Shown here: piece after piece, positions 1 to 11,266 of the stretch
Numbering within the stretch: position 1 is the first letter of the stretch
Layout of the letters: each line of letters starts with the position of its first letter
Source: Chaetoderma sp. LZ-2023a
Taxonomy: Eukaryota; Mollusca; Caudofoveata; Chaetodermatida; Chaetodermatidae
NCBI GenBank assembly: GCA_034401795.1
Contig: CM067369.1
Span: forward strand, 184,862,047 to 184,926,046
Direction: 5' to 3'
DNA length: 64,000 nt
Notes under the pieces: model-generated
Databases searched by the model: none
Told to the model about the DNA's origin: nothing
Seen by the model: the letters and a program-made list of their open reading frames with translations, nothing else
Program-made: the position numbers and the translations under genes

Positions 1-303
1 GCTGACGTCACAGTTAAAAAGACGTAACGTCGTTATGGAAATTGAATGTAAAAAAATTGTATGCATTTGATGAATTTACAATTTTCTAAACATTCTGTTG
101 AGCATTTGAAACTAAGGCAGCAACAGTTGTAAGTCAAATTAGTTTTGACATATTCAGCAGCTTACCTGTATAATTACCTTGAAATTAGGATTCTGGGAGT
201 TGATGGTTCAAAGTATATAAACCGAGTCCAAGACGTACACAAAGTGGGCGGATCTTAGTTAGAAATGGCCAGGGCATAGTTAGAAATGGATTCTACTATT
301 CAA
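1..303 (-). repeat. Palindromic-core element, reverse orientation (copy 0)
   Basis: The palindromic core is at 95-160, from CTGTTGAGCATTTGAAACTA to a right arm ending TATTCAGCAG. A CRE-like TGACGTCA lies at 3-10. After the core comes a reversed left flank (CTTACCTGTATAATTACCTT, later GGGCGGATCTTAG and GCATAGTTAGAAATGGATTC). The element probably starts before the window. The arms are more diverged than in later copies, suggesting an old insertion. Confidence 0.7.
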
Positions 304-1062
304 AACTGTACACACCAATATAAAAAAGGCATAACTCTTAATGGAACTTGTCTCTATTCTCGTAAAGCATGGCGCTGGCACCGCATCTACTAAACCAGGA
401 CTGAGTCGATAACGTCAACGTCACTTGCCATATATAATTGTTAATCACTGTAGTTAAAGCAGAAACGTGACATTTGTCCATCACAGATGGATAAAAGGTC
501 TGTAGTCAGTGCGTACTTCCGCTAAGTCTGTTTGCATTAAGGACATTGGCAAACACTATCCCATTTATAAGTATCATTTGAAACTGAATTGGGTTAGCAA
601 TTTCATATTTTTTACTGCAGGTGGTGTCTCTATTCTACTATGACTGTATGGCAGTATATCCTGTCTTAACTCTCTGACTCCTGAGTTTTTGCAGACGACA
701 CATTCCAGCGGTTATATCCCTGATCCTACTAAATATTTTTAAGAGTTTTTGCTCATTGCATTTACTGTCTGGCGGCCTGTAGCAGTGAGACAGTTAAACT
801 ACAATCTTATGAGCCAAACAACAATTAGTCGCGAGAGCCATGTAGTTACGACGCATCTGCTATAGAATGCGACATTGGCGGTCATGAAATGGTGGCTCTT
901 TAAGACAGGTATGCTTTCGATTGTCCCGGTACCTGCGTAGCCCCTGCATTATCACGGTTACAATACGCACATCCACATAATGCAGTACGGCTCATAAATA
1001 AGATTTAAAAAATTCCAAAACATGTTAGTTAGTGCTATTGTCAACACGATTTAAGAAGTGTT
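304..1062. other. No gene recognised; one decayed palindrome flank
   Basis: There is no open frame with a recognisable product on either strand. Bases 660-745 resemble the sequence before the core at 40599-40692 (shared GAGTTTTTGCAGAC and ACATTCCAG/ACATATTCCAG), so this is probably the relic of a third-type palindromic element. Confidence 0.4.
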
Positions 1063-1121
1063 CTGCTGAATATTTTGAACATAACTGGATTGGAAGAAAT
1101 TATGTTCAAAATATTCAACAG
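1063..1121. repeat. Palindromic core, subfamily B, short loop
   Basis: The arms are CTGCTGAATATTTTGAACATAA and its near reverse complement ending ATGTTCAAAATATTCAACAG. This is the GAACATAA arm type (subfamily B), unlike the GAAACTAATTTGACTGG arms of subfamily A. The loop has lost one side of the inner pairing (GGATTGGAAG is kept on the left only). Confidence 0.75.
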
Positions 1122-1446
1122 TACGTTTTATTCCGTGCCTCAAACACGTTAAGTTATTCCTGAGATGTACTGTTTTAGCAACCATAGATATCGTATATAC
1201 TCGCTAGATTGGTGTAGACAATCGTGACAATTTTATATCTGATAAAAAATATGTGAATTTGCGTGTGCTCAATTTCTCTTCAAATTGTCAAAATATAATT
1301 TAGTCATTTTTGAAGGCAATATATTCAGCTGCTCGTTTGCGTCAGCCAGTTAGTGAATAACTGGTCACGCGCAATTGTGGTTTACTCAACTCGCTCTAGC
1401 CGCGGTCGCGACACCGTCCTATCGAGCGGTCTCGCCCTCCCACTAA

Positions 1447-1815
1447 AGGCTGGATTCCATAAGAGCGGAAACGGAGACGGAAGCGGTAGGCGGAAGCGTT
1501 ACCCCGTGCGGGATTGGCGCGAGGTGTGATTCCATATAAAAGGAGGCGGCATTCGCTTCGTCTGTCTTTTCAATTACCATGTGCCTATGCGGTCTAACAT
1601 CGTGTAGGAATACCCCTGATATAGCGTCATTTCTTGGAATTCCCTTCGCGGTTGACGCGCCGACAACTTCTAAATCGCTACATGGAGCGGTCAAAATATC
1701 GTTCCCGTTTGCGCGTGCCGTTCCGCGCTTAAGGAATCACACATATTAAAATCAATAGAATCGATTTTGCCGCTTCCGTTTCCGTCTCCGTTTCCGCACT
1801 TATGGAATCCAGCCT
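1447..1815. mobile_element. PIF/Harbinger-like MITE with TAA target duplications
   Basis: A 369-bp element begins AGGCTGGATTCCATAAGAGC and ends with the inverse (TATGGAATCCAGCCT). Its long imperfect terminal inverted repeats are rich in GGAAACGGAGACGGAAGCGG-like units. TAA lies directly outside both ends (1444-1446 and 1816-1818), matching the 3-bp TWA duplications typical of PIF/Harbinger. The interior has no transposase, so it is non-autonomous. A run of about 20 C follows at 1820-1839. Confidence 0.85.
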
Positions 1816-1839
1816 TAACGCCCCCCCCCCCCCCCCCCC

Positions 1840-2505
1840 GTGGCGAGTCCCGCGCTTGCTGGCTTTTGATGTCTGGGCTGAGTCCCTGAAACTTCATAAA
1901 CATGTACACATATTGATGCAAGGCATCAATGGTAAATAGCGTGCACGGAAGTTATTATAATTCTGAGAATAAACTAAACATTTTCATGAAAAAATGAAGT
2001 TATATAAAGGCATACAAGCCACTTATGACAAAAATACACGCGGACAATAAACACAAAAGATGGAATATAATATGGGCAGTATTAGCTATGGGCTAGGAAA
2101 AGCAGATTATATTTTTGGTCAGTCCAACAATTTTTCCATCCATCCTTTTCTCCAGGTCAAACTCCTTAACAGAGAGAGGAACAGACAAAATTAAGAGCAG
2201 CCAGTGATGAGAAAATTGCACTACTGCCTCAACAAAGCGTAACAGATCAAATTTGGGTCATTAGGTATCAACAACCTGTAAAGGTAAAGAAATCAACAGA
2301 ACTGGCAACCCAGTCAGTAGAAAATCAGCGCAAGAAGCAGTACAGACCCTGACACCCATTCAAACATACTAAAAAAAACCTGTAAAGACTATTTTAAACC
2401 TAAATCTTGATACCTTCTTAAACAGACGTGAAGAGCTTATTACCCGGAAATATATTGATGAAATATACACTGCAATGCTAGTGAAATGCACAAAGCAAGT
2501 ATATT
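1840..2505. other. No gene recognised
   Basis: AT-rich sequence with short frames only. A plus-strand frame near 2395-2490 (reading NLNLDTFLNRREELITRKY) may belong to the LINE relic that follows, but no family match can be made from it. Confidence 0.3.
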
Positions 2506-2690
2506 TTTGATGCAATACAGGACCCCGATCTGTACAGACAGATAACCTTTTCAACAAAGTTAAGTGGCCAGGATAGACCCAATACCATGAACCTAGTTTT
2601 CTCCAACGAAAATGATATAGTAGAAAACATTCTGACTGAAGACCCAGTGGGGAACAGCCACGACATCGTGATCTGTTTCATTTAGCTATC
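2506..2690 (+). pseudogene. LINE endonuclease C-terminal relic
   Basis: One plus-strand frame reads RPNTMNLVFSNENDIVENIL and then VGNSHDIVICF. This matches the end of the APE-type endonuclease of non-LTR retrotransposons, where 'LDLVFTN...' is followed by 'G.SDH' and a beta strand. The catalytic Asp-His pair is degraded to HD order within SHD. No start, upstream domains or RT remain nearby, so this is a short dead fragment. Confidence 0.5.
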
Positions 2691-3124
2691 ATATCTATGT
2701 CACCTAGTAAACGATATCTTTACTGGAAACAGTGACAAACTATTAAATCAAATATTTTGCTCGACAAAAAGGCCAAAATCGGCCTCAACCGTTCTAATGA
2801 TGACGATCTTGTTGACCATATGTGCAAATGTTAGGGTATTAGCTTGATAAGTCAGGTTCTACCAGTACACGCGGCTAATAATTTGGGATATATAGAAATA
2901 TTTTCACATTACTATAATAAATATTTGGTGGTAGAATTATTACAATATTTCGCACAGTACGAGAACATAGTGAGTTCTACATGGCCTTATGTTCGAAAAC
3001 TGGCTACAAGGCATGTAGAGATATTCTGGTACCGAATATAATACATCATTGGAATTTGACAATGGTGTGCCACTACTAAATTGCATATGACGAAAGTACT
3101 GTACAGTAAACATTTCTAAACCTT

Positions 3125-4195
3125 TGATACTTTATTAGCGTATTCATATACGTATCTAACCATGTGGGTGAACTTCTGGGGTCGAACCTATTGCAACCAG
3201 TGTGGTGCAGAAAATCGTTGATCTGACTGAATTTGCGCCAATTTTCGGTATGGAATTGTGTACTATGAAATTACGTTCCCGTAGAATTTTTTTAAATTCG
3301 GAATACAACTAGCATATTTCCTATAAGTATTTGTGGGTGAAATTCTGGGGGTGAACGTATTGCAATGAAAACAATGAATTATCCTAAGTTTGAGCTTATT
3401 TACGTTATGAAATTTTTAAATCTCACTACGTCATAAGCTTATGCCTATACCTATCTAAACATATGGGTGATATTATGGGCCGAACCCATTATGAGCGATA
3501 TGTCAGGACATATCGATACCTTTCTGAATGTGGTGAATATGAACCAACCATATTACAATGGGGCCATACAGCGAATATGTAACTGCATATTACCAAATTA
3601 CTTGATGGTAGAATCGTGCAAAAGCAGTGGTACATATTCAGTTATATAGAGCTATATGTAAAAAAATGATTGCAAACCGAGAACTGAGATTCTAATACTG
3701 AATATAGTAAATTATTGGCATTTGACAACTGTCCGTGGCTACTAAATTGAATATTACGAAATTACTACGTGGTAGAAATCTCAAGATTCATTAGCGTATT
3801 CATATCCCTATCTAACCATATGGGTGAAATTATGTAGCCACACATATTGCAGACGGTAGGTTATTGAAAACCACAGATCTGCCAACATTGGAACAAATTT
3901 ATGCGAGGAAATCGCATACTACGAAAATACCTCACGTTCGAATTCTTTTAAATTCCCAATCTAACTAGCATATTCAAACTCCTATACGTCCATGTGAGCG
4001 AAGTTCTGGAACCGACCATATAACGGAAAGTAGGGCACCGAAAACGACGAATACACCATCATTTAAGCTAAATTTTGCTTATTAAAATTACTTCATCTAG
4101 AATTTGTTAGATTCGGAATATAACTGGCTTATTAAAGCTCAAGTCTATGTGGGGTAAATTATGGGTCTAAACATACTACAGACAATAGGGCACTG
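3125..4195. repeat. Diverged tandem repeat, ~160-180 bp units (block A)
   Basis: Units share a landmark such as TTAGCGTATTCATAT or CTAGCATATTC, then CTATCTAACCATATGGGTGA, then CCGAACCTATTGCAGAC, then AAATTACTTCACGGTAGAA. Landmarks fall near 3135, 3310, 3432, 3791, 3965 and 4123. Units are about 60-80% alike, so the array is old. The block stops at 4195, where a palindromic element interrupts it. Confidence 0.75.
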
Positions 4196-5011
4196 TGGTG
4201 GTTTATTAATATAATGAACCTTTCCAGTTTAGCTATGCCCTGCCCATCTCTAGCTAAACTCCACACATATCACTCTCGAGTTGGGATCGATGGATTTCTG
4301 AACTACTAGATGATACATTTCAAGAAAACTATACATGTATGCCGTGGAATATTTTGACACTAAATTGACTGGGTCATGTTGCTGCCTATGGCAGCACAAG
4401 CGGCCAGTCACATTACTTTCAAAATATTCAACAGTATTTTTATTAAATAACAAAAACATACAATTCGTACAACGTGTCAGATTATTAAGCATTTAAGATG
4501 GACTAAATCGAGTCAGTCATGTCGTCATTATTATGACATTTTCCTATGCGCCACTTAATTAATTACGACGTCATATGACGTAATATGATGGATAGACAAC
4601 CAGAAAAGGCCCATTAGCAAGTGGTATTAATTACCCTCGCTCCGTCAGAGGATGAATGTATTGTATTCGGGTCTATGTGCGTTCGGGATGGCAAGGGTCT
4701 ACAATCTATGTTGGCCTTATTAAAATATGTAACCTATAAATACAGGTGCTCTCTTAATACAAGTGGTCCATATTGTGTGGACCACGCATTAACAAGTGGT
4801 ATTAGCCCTGTAATGCTCAATTTGCTTATGCCAATTTCAATAGAGGGATCCATTTCTAGGTATGCCACGCCTATTTCTAGCTAAGCTGCACCCCTTCTTG
4901 CGTGTTGGAAGCGATGCCTATATATACGCTGAATAATGAATTCCCAGACTTCCAATTTCAAGGTAACTATACAGGTAAGCTGATGACTATTTTGAAACTA
5001 ATTTGACTAGG
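4196..5011 (+). repeat. Composite block M: palindromic element plus linker
   Basis: Starts with a left flank (ACCTTTCCAGTTTAGCTATG) and contains a full palindromic core at 4344-4434 and a right flank with ACGTCATATGACGTAATATG. A linker follows (CATTAGCAAGTGGTATTAAT), then the left flank and left arm of a second element (4860-5011). The same arrangement recurs at 7121-7817, so the composite was copied as one piece after assembly. Confidence 0.75.
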
Positions 5012-5990
5012 TGCAACGAAAGCCATGAATCGGCCTAAATTTGAGCCGAAATTATTTCATGGTAGATAGTTTTAAATCTCACTACTCCGTAAGCGTATGC
5101 CTATACCTATCTAAGCATATGGGTGACATTCTGGGGCCGAACCCATTATGAGCGATATGCCAGGACATACCGACACCTATCTGAATGTGGTGAATGTGAA
5201 CAAACCATATTATAATGGGGCCATACGGCGAATATGTAACTACATACGATGAGATTACTTGATGGTAGAATTGTGCAAAAGCAATAGCTCATATTGAGTT
5301 ATATACATCCATACATTAAAAATGTATTACAAATCGAGAACAGACATTCAGATACCGAATATAGTAAATTGTTGGCATTTGACAACTGTTCGTGGCTACT
5401 AAATTGAATATTACGAAATTACTACGTTGTAGAAAACTCAAGATTAATTAGCCTGTTTATATCGCTATCTAACCATATCGGGGAAATTATGTGGCCAAAC
5501 CTATTGCAGAGAGGTAATAGTAGGGCATTGAAAACTCGCAGATCTGCCAAAATTGAAACGAGTTTACGCGATGAAATCGTATACTACGAAATAACTTCAC
5601 GGTCGAATTTTGTTAAATTCCCAATATAACTATTGTATTTAAATCCCTCTACGTCTATGTGAGCGAAGTTCCGGAGCCGACCATATTACATACAGACAGT
5701 AGGGCACAGAAAAGCACGAGAAACCCAACACTTAAGCCAATTTTTTCCTAATAAAATTATTTCAACTGGAATTTGTTAGATTCGGAATATACCTAGTATA
5801 TTAAGGCTCAAGTCTATGTAGGTGAAATTATGGGGCTAAACATACTACAGACAATAGGGCACTGAAAACTGTGAAACACCGGAGATTGAGCAAATTTTCG
5901 GTATGAAATTGTGCACTACGAAATTACTTCATGGTAAAGACTTTTTAACCTCAATCCATTACTTCACTAGCGTATTGATATACCTATCTA
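5012..5990. repeat. Second copy of block A (segmental duplication)
   Basis: Bases 5012-5864 match 3361-4195 at a constant offset of 1669 through landmarks such as CCGAACCCATTATGAGCGAT, GGGGCCATAC, TACTTGATGGTAGAAT and GACAATAGGGCACTG. Where the first copy is cut by the palindromic element, this copy continues with further repeat units to about 5990, showing the uninterrupted sequence. Confidence 0.8.
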
Positions 5991-6790
5991 ACTATATGGT
6001 TGCAAATTCTGTGGCCGAATTTCCTGTAGACGTTCTTAACTTAGCACATGCATAGGTCTACACTTTCGGTTGATTTCTGTATTCAACAATCTGCTACAAT
6101 ATTCTTGACAGCAGTTTTGACTAGAAATTTGGAATACTGGCAGTCTATCAATATTGCTACATAATTGCATTGGCCCTACATGGATTTATTCCCACGGATG
6201 GATTAAAGACAAAAGGATACTACTGATAATCACGCATCCATTATTCATTCGTATCGCGCGAGTTCTCTTTCGATACGAGATCGAGAAATGTATCTCGTAT
6301 GTAGGGGCCTATCGAGTAGCCATTGACGTAGCGATTTCACGATCCACAGTGTTGCTTTTACAGTCTGCTACGGAGATAGACTGGGTCCCGGTCTGTCTGG
6401 TATCCGAATTTGAGTCTGTGTAACAGTCTAGTCGTTGTGATAATGTAAGAAGATGACCGGTCATTACATTAGAGGTGTAGTTTCGAAGACGCCAAGCCTT
6501 TATTTTTAGATGGATTCATTATTGTTAGCGAACTCTGTCTACTTTTTCGCCCTCTAGAATATTATTATGCATGTTGTTCTTTTGAAATTTACCACACACA
6601 TAGTACGCCTCAAGACTGTCTGTAACAAGTCTGTAATTCTTACCCTATCTCGAATGCAACAAATGTGAATCATACTATAATACAATACGGGAAAGGTTAA
6701 ACAGACATGGTACATCATCGTCGTCCTCATAATTTATTAACCCTGTATTACCTAAATAGAGTCTAGAATAAAAAAAAATTTGGTTATTGA
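5991..6790. other. No gene recognised
   Basis: The 89-codon plus frame at 6154-6423 has no recognisable motif and begins in repeat-like sequence. Nothing else is supported here. Confidence 0.3.
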
Positions 6791-6796
6791 GTGCCT

Positions 6797-6914
6797 ATTT
6801 GCAGGCCAATAGATGACTGTTTTGAAGAGTTACTATTGGAATGACTGGCTCAATTATCGAGCCAGTCATTTCAGTGGTGAATTTTCAAAAACGATCTTCT
6901 CTTGAACTGCAAAT
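6797..6914. repeat. Second palindromic family (PAL2), copy 1
   Basis: Arms run from ATTTGCAGGCC through ACTGTTTTGAA, then a centre where GGAATGACTGGCTC faces GAGCCAGTCATT, out to GGTGAATTTTCAAAAACGAT and CTGCAAAT. The palindrome is about 118 bp with an almost absent loop (TCAATTATCGA). It is unrelated in sequence to the CTGTTGAATATTTT family. Confidence 0.8.
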
Positions 6915-7120
6915 TAGCATCCTCAAGATCACTGTAGTTGTCTTTATCTGAGATATTGAAATTTCGGTGTTACACATTCTAAAGGATTTTGTTAGAAAAA
7001 CACACAATTGTGCCCAAGTAAATCACATCTTGGTGGCGGTTGCTTGAAATGACTTCCATAGGCCTAACGTTAGTCAATCGGTCACTGAATCCGAATGGTA
7101 TATTAATACATTAATACCGC

Positions 7121-7817
7121 GCTCGTGTTGGTATCAATGAATCTCTGAGCTTCTTGACTATCAATTTCCTGAAAACTATACAAGTAAGGTGTTGACTATT
7201 TTGAAACCAATTTGACTGGGTGCTGTTGCTGCTTGTGGCAATAACATCGCCCAGGCAAATTAGTTTCAAAATATTCACCAGCATGTTTTGTAAATAGCAA
7301 AGACATACAATTCGTACAAGTTGTACAACTATTAAGCATTTAAGACGGACTAAATTGGGTCAGTCATGACGTCATGATTATGACGTCATCCTATACGTCA
7401 CGTCGATTATTATGACATCATGTGACGTAATATGATGGATATACAACATGAAAATGCCCATTAGCAAGTGGTATTAATTATCCTCCCTCCGTCAGAGGAC
7501 GAGTACATTGTATTCAGGGCAACAATCTATGATTGGCCTTGTTAAAATATGTGACCTATAAATATGGGTGGTCTCTTAATACAAGTGGTCCATATTGTGT
7601 GGGCCACGCATTACCAAGTGGTATTATCCATCTAATGCTCAATTTGTTCATGACAATTTCAATAGAGAGATCCATTTCCAGGTATGCCACGCCTATTTCT
7701 AGCTAAGCTCCACCCATTTTTGCGTATATATACACGCTGAATAATGAATTCCCAGACTTCCAATTTCAAGATAACTATACAGCTAAGCTGATGACTATTT
7801 TGGACCTAATTTGACTG
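7121..7817 (+). repeat. Second copy of composite block M
   Basis: Matches 4250-5011, including the core (7190-7281 here), the CAAGTGGTATTAATTA linker, CTCTTAATACAAGTGGTCCA and the second left flank. The copy here is shorter near 7510-7530 (GTATTCAGGGCAACAATCTA). The inner loop GCTGCTTGTGGCAATAAC keeps some pairing. Confidence 0.75.
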
Positions 7818-8066
7818 GGGGCTTTTAAAGGTTTGCTGCCTCTGGCCGCAACAACGCCAGGTCAAATTTGTTTCAAAATATTCAACACGATGTTGATTAA
7901 ACAGTAAAGACATACAATTCGTACACTTTCCGGACTATTCAATGGTCATGATTGAGCTCGATACGCCATTCATTTACACATTTTGGATTGTTACATCAGC
8001 CTGTATATGAAGTAATTGATTTTGACGTTATATCCTTCAGTTACAGATCGAACCCAGCCATTCTCA
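7686..8066 (+). repeat. Palindromic-core element, forward
   Basis: The left flank (CTATTTCTAGCTAAGCTCCA) leads to a core at 7788-7888 with arms CTGATGACTATTTTGGACCT and TTGTTTCAAAATATTCAACA. The right flank (CAGTAAAGACATACAATTCG) follows, with a degraded CRE (TTGACGTTATATC). Confidence 0.75.
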
Positions 8067-8069
8067 TAG

Positions 8070-8312
8070 AAAATGATGACTGTTGAATAAATAGCAAAGA
8101 CATACAATTCGAACAGCGTCTACTCAAATTAGTTTCAAAATATTCAACAGCATGTTGATTAAATAGTAAAGACGTGCAATTCGCATACTTGACTGGCTAT
8201 TCAATGTTCCTGGTGGAGCTAGATACGTCATTTATTACACATTTTGATTGTGACGTCCAGCTACATCTGACCTAAAAAATTATGACGTCATATACAGAAA
8301 AATCCATTATCA
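8070..8312 (+). repeat. Broken palindromic elements in tandem
   Basis: At 8079-8118 the arm tip (CTGTTGAA) joins directly to right flank TAAATAGCAAAGACATAC, so that core is deleted. A right arm only (8121-8150) then leads to a second right flank with TGACGTCA near 8283. These are deletion derivatives of the main family. Confidence 0.65.
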
Positions 8313-8362
8313 TAGAAAATGTCCTATGTCTAATTGCCGTCCAAGAGGCCATTGTGGTTTTT

Positions 8363-8470
8363 CTTTTGCAAATTACTACTGGAATTATAGGATCGGTTAT
8401 CCAACCAGTCATTCCAGTGGTAAACATTCAATACAAGTTCTCCGGCGAGTAGCTAATGCAAATGGACATT
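8363..8470. repeat. PAL2 family, copy 2
   Basis: ACTACTGGAATTATAGGATC faces a right arm with AGTCATTCCAGTGGTAAACA, ending near AATGCAAATGGACATTT. The left arm is more diverged than the right. Confidence 0.6.
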
Positions 8471-9333
8471 TCTCACGATCACCGCAAGAAGCCATTTGTG
8501 GTCAGTTTGATAGAGTGCTAAAGTGGACATATAAGAGACGCCGCGAGTGGGCGTGTGCTTGAATACTTTCATCTGCAGAAGGAATGATAAACATGTTTTG
8601 TACACAGTCCTCCAGCAAAAGAAGAGTACTTATTTAGAGTAGTTATTTGGAGTTCCGTTGCCTGTTTATTAAAATAATTAAGCGGTCATCGCCGCGCAAA
8701 CTATATTACAGTCGGACCAGAACAAATAAGAGAACTCGCCATGAATCACGCGCATGAAGATAATAATTATGAGATATCCAGCAATCTAAAAATAGAGCCG
8801 TGTCTTCGCGCCGAGAATTAATAAATCTCGTATCGATGGAGATCTAGCGAGACATGGTCCCACAATCCCATGCGCGAAAGGGCCGCGCCTATAGGCAATT
8901 CTAGACAGCAATAAATAGAAGCATGCCCGCTGGAGCGGGCACGCAATGAGGTCAGTCAACTACCGCCCAACTAGACTCGTATTGATGGTATTTACAGGAG
9001 CAATCTAGCCAGGATACGCGATATCTATGGTAGGAACCATAGATCGTGTGCTATTTAGATTCAGTTAGGGCCATATTCAAAACCAGAAAGTAAAAACATA
9101 TTAACCTAATTTATGAAGGTTGGTCATTCTAAAAGCGTGGTAACCGGAATATTTGTTAAAGGTGAATCCACGATGTGGAATGGTTTGGAATGTCGCGTCT
9201 GATCACATGACATCGGGCCCAATCATAGGCTGATAGTGTCGATTTAGCAAACCTACGCGAGTTGACATCACGATGTTATTACAGTGACGCTCATAAATAA
9301 CGCAGAATGTTTCCAAAATCAAAATAAAACGCA
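8471..9333. other. No gene recognised
   Basis: Mostly unique-looking sequence. A perfect short hairpin (GCCCGCTGGAGCGGGC) lies at 8925-8940 with no clear context. GCTCATAAATAACGCAGAATG begins the flank of the next palindromic element near 9289. Confidence 0.3.
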
Positions 9334-9426
9334 CTGTTGCATATTTTTAAACATAATTGCATTGGAAGACATTTCTTCCTAAGCAGCAATGTCTTCCAAT
9401 TCAATTATGTTAAAAATAGTCAACAG
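9334..9426. repeat. Palindromic core, subfamily B
   Basis: ACATAATTGCATTGGAAGAC faces TGTCTTCCAATTCAATTATG, with tips CTGTTG and CAACAG. This is the GGAAGACATT arm type. Outer flanks AATGTTTCCAAAATC (9306) and TTTCTGTGTTGGTTTGGAAA (9449) extend the inverted symmetry, as in the copies near 34.7 and 35.1 kb. Confidence 0.8.
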
Positions 9427-9888
9427 AACATTTCTTACTAACTAAAATGTTTCTGTGTTGGTTTGGAAATATATTAAGTTATTTATATGAGTTGTAGTGT
9501 AGTGTCGATTAAGTAAAATTACTCGAGTTGCCACGTAGTGCTATTGTCATATTGTGTGGTGGGAGTTTTAATCCTTGCCATGTGAGAATCTCGTAATATT
9601 ATTTAGCACCTCAAGCCCACTCAAAGTATTGATTTAATTTATCTCTCGCAATAAAACTATCATTTTCATCTATAGCAACGAGGTCATGCAGTAAATAAGC
9701 CTAGTCAGACGAGTACAAACAGTGGCATGCACTTTCATGAGCGATTCCTTTGCGGCGTCATGGAATTACAATGAGTGACACCTTGGAACTGGAACAAGAT
9801 CTGGGTCTGGGCCACATTAGACTAGCTTAATAAAGTCTAACCTGCCTATAGCGAACACATCCTCTTGTGGGCACTATAACTATACCAT

Positions 9889-9989
9889 GATAACGCAGCT
9901 TACTGGGTCGATGCTGTGCCGAAACAGGGCCGATACTGCAAGTATCGGCCCGGTATCGGCTCAGCGTCGGCCCAGTAAGCTGCGTTATC
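9889..9989. repeat. Unrelated 101-bp palindrome (PAL3)
   Basis: GATAACGCAGCTTACTGGG (9889-9907) pairs perfectly with CCCAGTAAGCTGCGTTATC (9971-9989). The interior also pairs (CCGATACTG.AAGTATCGG). No other copy is seen in the window. It is probably a MITE or foldback element; no target duplication is evident. Confidence 0.8.
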
Positions 9990-10060
9990 TGGGAAGTGGC
10001 TCATTAACCATTTAATGCTCAAATCTACTCAATACAATTTCAGTTTCTACATAGATGAGA

Positions 10061-10197
10061 AATGTCCATTTGCAAAGCTAGAAATGCTTGTTCTTTGAAA
10101 ATTTACCACTGAAATGACCGGCTCGTTAGTCACGTCAGCCATTAAAATGGTAAATTTTCAAACATAGTATTTACTCGTTTCGCAAATGCACATTTCT
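10061..10197. repeat. PAL2 family, copy 3
   Basis: CCATTTGCAAAGCTAG with TTGAAAATTTACCACTGAAA faces ATGGTAAATTTTCAAAC and CGCAAATGCACATTTC. The centre (ACCGGCTCGTTAGTCACGTC) has lost perfect pairing. Confidence 0.7.
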
Positions 10198-10353
10198 GAA
10201 GGCAGCTGTTAAGCCCATTTTTAGCCCGCTTTAACGTTAAAGTGTTTAGGCGTGTGTCCACAGTGGTCGTAAGGGCACTACTAGTTTTAAAGAACCGTAA
10301 TTATTAATCGCCAAAACGCACTTACATGGCCAATAAGTATGTTGTAGTATTAA

Positions 10354-10692
10354 AGGTGCATATTCACATCAAAATTCTTGAAAATAAAATTGTTAAAATT
10401 GGATACTTTTAGAGGCTTAAAGTGTGTACCTCAATGTAATGAAACGAAATAGATCTTAATATATGATGATTTCATTCCTATAAATCAATATAATTTTTAG
10501 TTGTGAAGTTGAATTAGGGACTCGCGTGTCTTTGATTCAATAACACAACTTAAATTATATTAATTTATACGTGAAATCATCATATGTTAAGAGTTACTTC
10601 GTTTCATTACACATAGGCACACAATTTAAGCGTCTAAAAGCATAACATTTTAATAATGTTATTTTCTAGCATTTTAATGTGAATATGCACCT
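10354..10692. mobile_element. 339-bp foldback MITE flanked by TTAA
   Basis: Begins AGGTGCATATTCACAT and ends ATGTGAATATGCACCT. The arms stay inverted-repeated for about 150 bases (ATGATGATTTCATTC near 10463 against GTGAAATCATCATATG near 10571), leaving a small central loop (~10510-10540). TTAA abuts both ends (10350-10353 and 10693-10696), as expected for a piggyBac-type target duplication, although the termini lack the usual CCC start. No coding capacity. Confidence 0.75.
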
Positions 10693-10869
10693 TTAATTAC
10701 GCGATCACCTGTTTTTAGTTGCCACCTGTTGGTGGTCAATGTCGTGTCCGTTATAGATAGGTCTGACTGTATTCTAAAATACCATGGTCATTATCACCAC
10801 TATCGACTGTTAACCATTTTCACCGATAAATACCCTGTATCTCAGTTTCAGGACAAGCGAACAAGAAAG

Positions 10870-10961
10870 TTGTTGCATATTTGGAAATTAACATGGCTGG
10901 AAGCCATTACTGCCAAGGCATCAATGGCTTCCAGTCAACTTAATTTCAAAATATTCAACAG
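10870..10961. repeat. Palindromic core with third flank type
   Basis: GGAAATTAACATGGCTGGAA faces CTTCCAGTCAACTTAATTTC, with right tip TATTCAACAG. The right-hand sequence (AAGATCTACTTTTTCAAGGA, then GGAAACTGTCAGGACAAC near 11024) resembles, in reverse, the sequence before the core at 51579. This defines a third set of flanks. Confidence 0.7.
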
Positions 10962-11239
10962 AATATGCTTTACATCATAAAGATCTACTTTTTCAAGGAT
11001 TTATTGTTGAACGGGGTAAATATGGAAACTGTCAGGACAACGGAAAAAACCATTATTACAATTCTTAATTATGCTAAAAGGTTTTACAGCACAGCGTCTG
11101 ATAATTATCACGATTACCCTGGATTAGGACAATTAAGGTTGTTTACGCGTGTCTCGCGAACCAGAGCGAAAGATCGGTGAAGGTAGGGCCTACCTACGAG
11201 CAAAGTTAGTTCCCAAACGATACGTAACAGCAGCTCTAA

Positions 11240-11266
11240 GTTAAATTGTTTCAAAATATTCAACAG
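11240..11266. repeat. Isolated right arm of the palindromic family
   Basis: AGTTAAATTGTTTCAAAATA continues to TTCAACAG with no left arm. A truncated copy. Confidence 0.6.

Noticed and set aside
8925..8940. GC hairpin as a transcription terminator
   Set aside because: The window is eukaryotic; no T run or operon context.
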